Below are positions 60,301-64,000 of a stretch of 64,000 bases of DNA, piece after piece; within the stretch, counting starts at the first letter, position 1, and every line of letters starts with the position of its first letter. A program made the position numbers and the translations under genes. The notes beneath the pieces are model-generated. The model was given only the letters and a program-made list of their open reading frames with translations, was not told the DNA's origin and searched no databases. This DNA comes from Rostratula benghalensis (lineage: Eukaryota; Chordata; Aves; Charadriiformes; Rostratulidae): the NCBI GenBank assembly GCA_013399305.1, contig VXAI01000049.1, positions 855,089 to 919,088 on the forward strand, given 5' to 3'.

Positions 60301-63024
60301 CTACCCTGGTGAAAAGTCCAGTAGAAGAATTTCACCTTGAAGAAATGTCATGAGATTTTAAATCACAGATGTTGAAAAAATAAAATGGGCTTGGACAGAA
60401 TTATGATTAATACTGTGTGTCTTTGGCTTTTTTCTATGTACTACCTGACATGTTCACCTATAAACTTGAATGCAGAATCGCCAGAGGCACGGTTAAAAAT
60501 AGGTTATGTCAAGGTTTTCCTATGTCTCCCTTAGGGCATGGAGTTGGGTAGCTACTGTAATACTTCTGCACCTATCTGACAGATTTCCCACAGGAAGACA
60601 AAAAAAAAAATAATCATTCTCTTTTTAACATATTCTTTCTGTATTATTATACCAAAAAAATCATTCATGGTGCAAGAAGGATATTTATTCTCAGCATAAA
60701 GGTGGCCTCACGATTATTAAAAGATCATATTGATGAGTTAACAATTGTTCCTACTGTTAATATATGCATACTATGGGACAAGTGACAATTTGTCACAATG
60801 CTGATTAACTTCATTATTGTTGGCAACAAACACAACACATTTATCTTACTTAACAGCATTTCCCTACGTTTAAAAACAGACAACAGCAACAAAAAGAGGG
60901 GACAAAATGGAGGCAATTTGATTATTTCAAATATTTTTAATACTATGCAAATAAAATGCTGATGTTAAAAAGTGAGTCACTGACAAATGGAGTGTGGATG
61001 TACACTTGACTTCAAAGAACACATGGATTTACATGATGCAAATATTATCCCTATAAATACTTGAATATAAATAAGTGGAAATCAACAGCTACATCCTCAT
61101 TTAAAACCAACCCCCGATATTTTATATTAATGCTGTTTTCTCTTGAGCTGCCCATAGAAAAATTATTTTAATCTGCAAACTGTGGCAATTCTATAAAACT
61201 ACAACTTGTGCTCCTCAGGGTTCCTTTTTTTAACACCTCTCTATAATCTGCCCAGCCTGCTGAGTAGCATTGACATCAGTAGTACATCAATTTCAGAAAG
61301 TGGATTATTTTTACTAGACAGCTATTGTGACATATTGGGTCAGTCATAAATGAAAGATATTCATGCAAGCATGCAATACTTGTAATGAAGTCTCACTCTG
61401 ACCTTCTGTATGATTGATTCTGTAATTTAGTTTTCTCAGGCAGTGCCTGAAATGAAATGAAATCATGTTGAACAAGTTTTGAATACCCACAGTGCACCAG
61501 GAGAAGAAAAATCTGCAGCCCCAGAGGCTTGAGAGAGAGCAGCTGAACGATTTATCTCCATGCTATTATAGCCTTTGCCAGCATTCAACATTTCTTTTTT
61601 TTTTCTTTTTTTTTTTTTTTCTTATTTGGCTTAAGTACTTAATTCTGCAGGTAGCTGTAAATGGGAAAATAAAATGCTGTTCAGATTTAAAATGACAGGA
61701 CAGGAGTATGTGCAGGGGACTGATAAAATATCTTGAATAGAACTGACCTTTCATGTAGCTGAAAGTTACTGGGGGATTCATCCTCATAATTACCATATAG
61801 ATTATTTTTATTTCTTTCCTGCAATGAAACATTTCAGAGAGCAGTAGTGCTGATTGAATGAAAATTGAACTTGTTAACATTCTTTTCAGCTTAGCCTGTT
61901 GTACATAACAGAAGGTTAGCTTTGATGAATTTCAAAATTCCCTTTCTGATATCCAAGAAACAGACAGTAAAATAATTGTCTCTTTTCAGTCTGAATTTTT
62001 TTCTTTTATTCAAAAAGTACAGATGTTACAAAAACAGACTGATAATTTTACATATATTGCTCCCTATATTACTTATGCTGCTAGAGAAAATGTGTTTCCT
62101 ATTTGATGAAGACTTGAGCCTGTTTATATTTTATAATTGTTGCCGTGCTGTCAGCGCATTCAGGATCCTGCGCAGATAAAGCTAATTCATAGTGGAATAC
62201 GCTCCTCTTTAATTACATGACTGCTTAGGAGTGGCACTGGGCTCAAATCAGAGACACAATGGTGACTACTGCTTTTATTTCAAGAAGAGACTTTTTAAAT
62301 AAACAGCTCGGTGGTGTGGCTGTGCAGAGCTGAGTGGCAGATTTCAGAAATGTTCACCCTGCAGAACAGTAACAGTGGTGCTTTTTCCTTAAAGGGCTAA
62401 AGCTTTTTTAGTAATTTAAATTCCCAAATTACTAATTAACTTCAAATGATTAAATTTACAGATTGGAAGAATAAAAGCTAAAAAACTTGGTTTAAAATTG
62501 GCAAAAGAGGGCTATTTCCCTGCTCACCTGACTGCATGCCTCTAATTTGTATGTTTAATTTTCCTTTACGGAGAAACTTATTTGTAAATCTCTCTTTTAA
62601 TACCCGGTCTGTAATCTCCTATCTAGAGAGAATGGAGTAGGTTTTTCAATTAATACCATGTTATAACACCATTGTTTAATGTGTTGCAGATGAAACAGTT
62701 ATTTCATGGGCCATTAATGTGTTTAACGCCTGGAACAGTCTGTTAAAACAAGCCCTTGTTATTGTTATGAACGTGTTTGTTGTCACCTTTAATCCAAAAC
62801 ACAGAACTCATTCTGGAAGGTTATAATTATTCATTTATAGGAGTAGCAACTATTGATACTGGAGAGAGATTATCTTCAGAGTTTTCTTATTGCTCTTTTT
62901 TTCTTTGATTGCTGTAACGGATTACTACACTCAGGTTTTTAGATTGACAGCATCCCTCTGGTTTGTACTGGACTTTCCCAGCAGAAAGGCTAGCTGGGGC
63001 CACCACTGTTTTTAATAATTAGTG

Positions 63025-63225
63025 GTACCAAGGAAAACATTCCCTCAAAAGGTGGGGCTTGAAGGTCTCCAGAGAAGGGGACTCCATACCCTCCCTGGGC
63101 AGCCTCTGCCAGGGCTCTGACACCCTCACCATAAAGGAGTCTTTCCTCCTCTTTGAATGGAACTTCCCATGTTCCAGCTTGTGCCCATTGCCCCTTGTCC
63201 TGTCACTTGGAACCACTGCAAAGTA
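63025..63225 (-). mobile_element. CR1 internal fragment, antisense
   Basis: TGGGGCTTGAAGGTCTCCAG, CCTGGGCAGCCTCTGCCAGG, TCTTTGAATGGAACTTCCCA and GCCCCTTGTCCTGTCACTTG are nearly the same as the central part of the CR1 at 41202-41740. The 3' tail and the 5' part are both missing, so it was broken after insertion. Confidence 0.88.
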
Positions 63226-63727
63226 GTACCAAATTAAATGATGCTCTGGTGGCTCGGATAGGTGACATTTGGCCACATACAGAACTTTTCAAATGGTGGC
63301 TGAGGCTTTGTAAATCGAGATGTTTAGGATGTTGCTGTTGGGATGTTGCAGCTCTGTGCTTTGCTGATGAACTTCCAAGTCTTTACATAGACCTTTCTTC
63401 TTTGTTTTTGAGCTGCATTTCATTAGATATTTTATTTTCTGTCTGATGCTATAGTTGTGCAGCATTTTTTAGTTACCTTTTGGAGAACGTATGTGCACAG
63501 CTCCTGGAGACTCAGGACAAGGTGGACAATGGGCTGGCAACCCTGGAGGGAAGAGACAGCAGTAGCTTCTGCCTAGAAGCTCCATGCCACGGCTTTGTAC
63601 CACACAAGGATGGCCTGATGATGTACTGAATAATAGGGGTTTAACAGTGTAGATTTTCCTGTCCTCCTTGTTGTGCTCGCTGTGGATAATACAGTTGCTC
63701 TTCTGAGACATGCTCTCCCCTCCTTTC

Positions 63728-64000
63728 TCATCAAGAGAGGTTCTTTTTCCCCTCTACTCTGCCCTGGTGAGACCCCATCTGGAATAGTGTGTCCAGTTCT
63801 GGGCCCCTCAGCTCCAGAAGGACAGGGAACTGCTGGAGAGAGTCCAGGGCAGGGCTACAAAGATGCTGAAGGGAGGGGAGCATCTCCCAGAGGAGGAAAG
63901 GCTGAGGGAGCTGGGTCTCTTGAGCTTGGAGGAGACTGAGGGATGACCTTCAGGAATTTTTATAAATCTGGAAAGGGTGAGTGTCAGGAGGATGGAGCCA
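63728..64000 (+). mobile_element. CR1 LINE fragment, sense, runs off the window
   Basis: Sense CR1 with CTCTGCCCTGGTGAGACCCC, AGTGTGTCCAGTTCTGGGCC, GGGCAGGGCTACAAAGATGC, GAGGAAAGGCTGAGGGAGCT and AGCTTGGAGGAGACTGAGGG. It is the complement of the 5' portion of the CR1 at 41202-41740. Its 3' end lies beyond base 64000. Confidence 0.93.

Larger units (their letters stand above)
57345..64000 (+). other. TOX3: TOX3 intron 3 (5' part)
   Basis: Sequence after the exon 3 donor. I looked for the next TOX3 exon (DQSHTQ...-type sequence leading to QLTTINQSQLSAQLG) and did not find it, so exon 4 lies beyond the window. No other gene is visible. The first 5.6 kb is free of recognisable transposons; two CR1 fragments sit at 63.0 and 63.7 kb. 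AT-rich, motif-dense stretches at about 59.8-60.5 kb and 62.2-62.9 kb look like candidate regulatory DNA, by inference only. Confidence 0.75.

Overview
This window is vertebrate DNA, almost certainly from a bird. It is AT-rich, has no dense coding, and carries at least thirteen CR1 LINE fragments, whose 3' tails are variants of ATTCTATGATTCTA. It also carries one solo LTR of an avian ERVL-like type and a few old MIR-type SINE relics. The two runs of N (24690-25403 and 40399-40408) show that it is a draft scaffold. The LTR and the CR1 types suit a non-galliform, probably neoavian, bird, but I cannot fix the species.

The only gene I can support is TOX3, on the + strand. It encodes an HMG-box transcription cofactor of the TOX family (thymocyte selection-associated HMG box; not a toxin). 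Two short internal coding exons are recognisable by protein motif and by clean splice borders. Exon 2 is 53043-53108 (22 codons) and exon 3 is 57090-57344 (85 codons). Exon 1 must lie upstream of the window. Exon 4 and the HMG-box exons must lie downstream. So bases 1-53042 read as intron 1, 53109-57089 as intron 2, and 57345-64000 as the start of intron 3.

Layout: 1-4.7 kb holds three CR1 copies and a MIR relic. 4.7-14.7 kb has no TE I recognise, but contains a perfect 72-bp inverted repeat (7262-7333 / 8131-8202) and a tiny CpG cluster near 9.75 kb. 14.7-31.9 kb is the most TE-rich part, with CR1 copies in both orientations, a CR1 carrying a decayed reverse-transcriptase segment that runs into the large gap, and a head-to-head CR1 pair at 26.3-26.8 kb. 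31.9-48.7 kb is sparse, with one CR1 at 41.2 kb. A 740-bp antisense solo LTR with a perfect 5-bp target duplication lies at 48.7-49.4 kb. From 49.5 to 63.0 kb, around the two exons, I see no transposon. This stretch holds a CpG-dense patch (55.57-55.73 kb), a CA repeat and a G-quadruplex motif. Two CR1 fragments close the window.

Nothing resembles a new multi-gene system. The observations most worth a second look are the perfect 72-bp inverted repeat, the splice architecture of TOX3 exons 2 and 3 (a weak donor with a U-rich tract, and a NAGNAG acceptor), and the isolated CpG-dense patches inside the gene.
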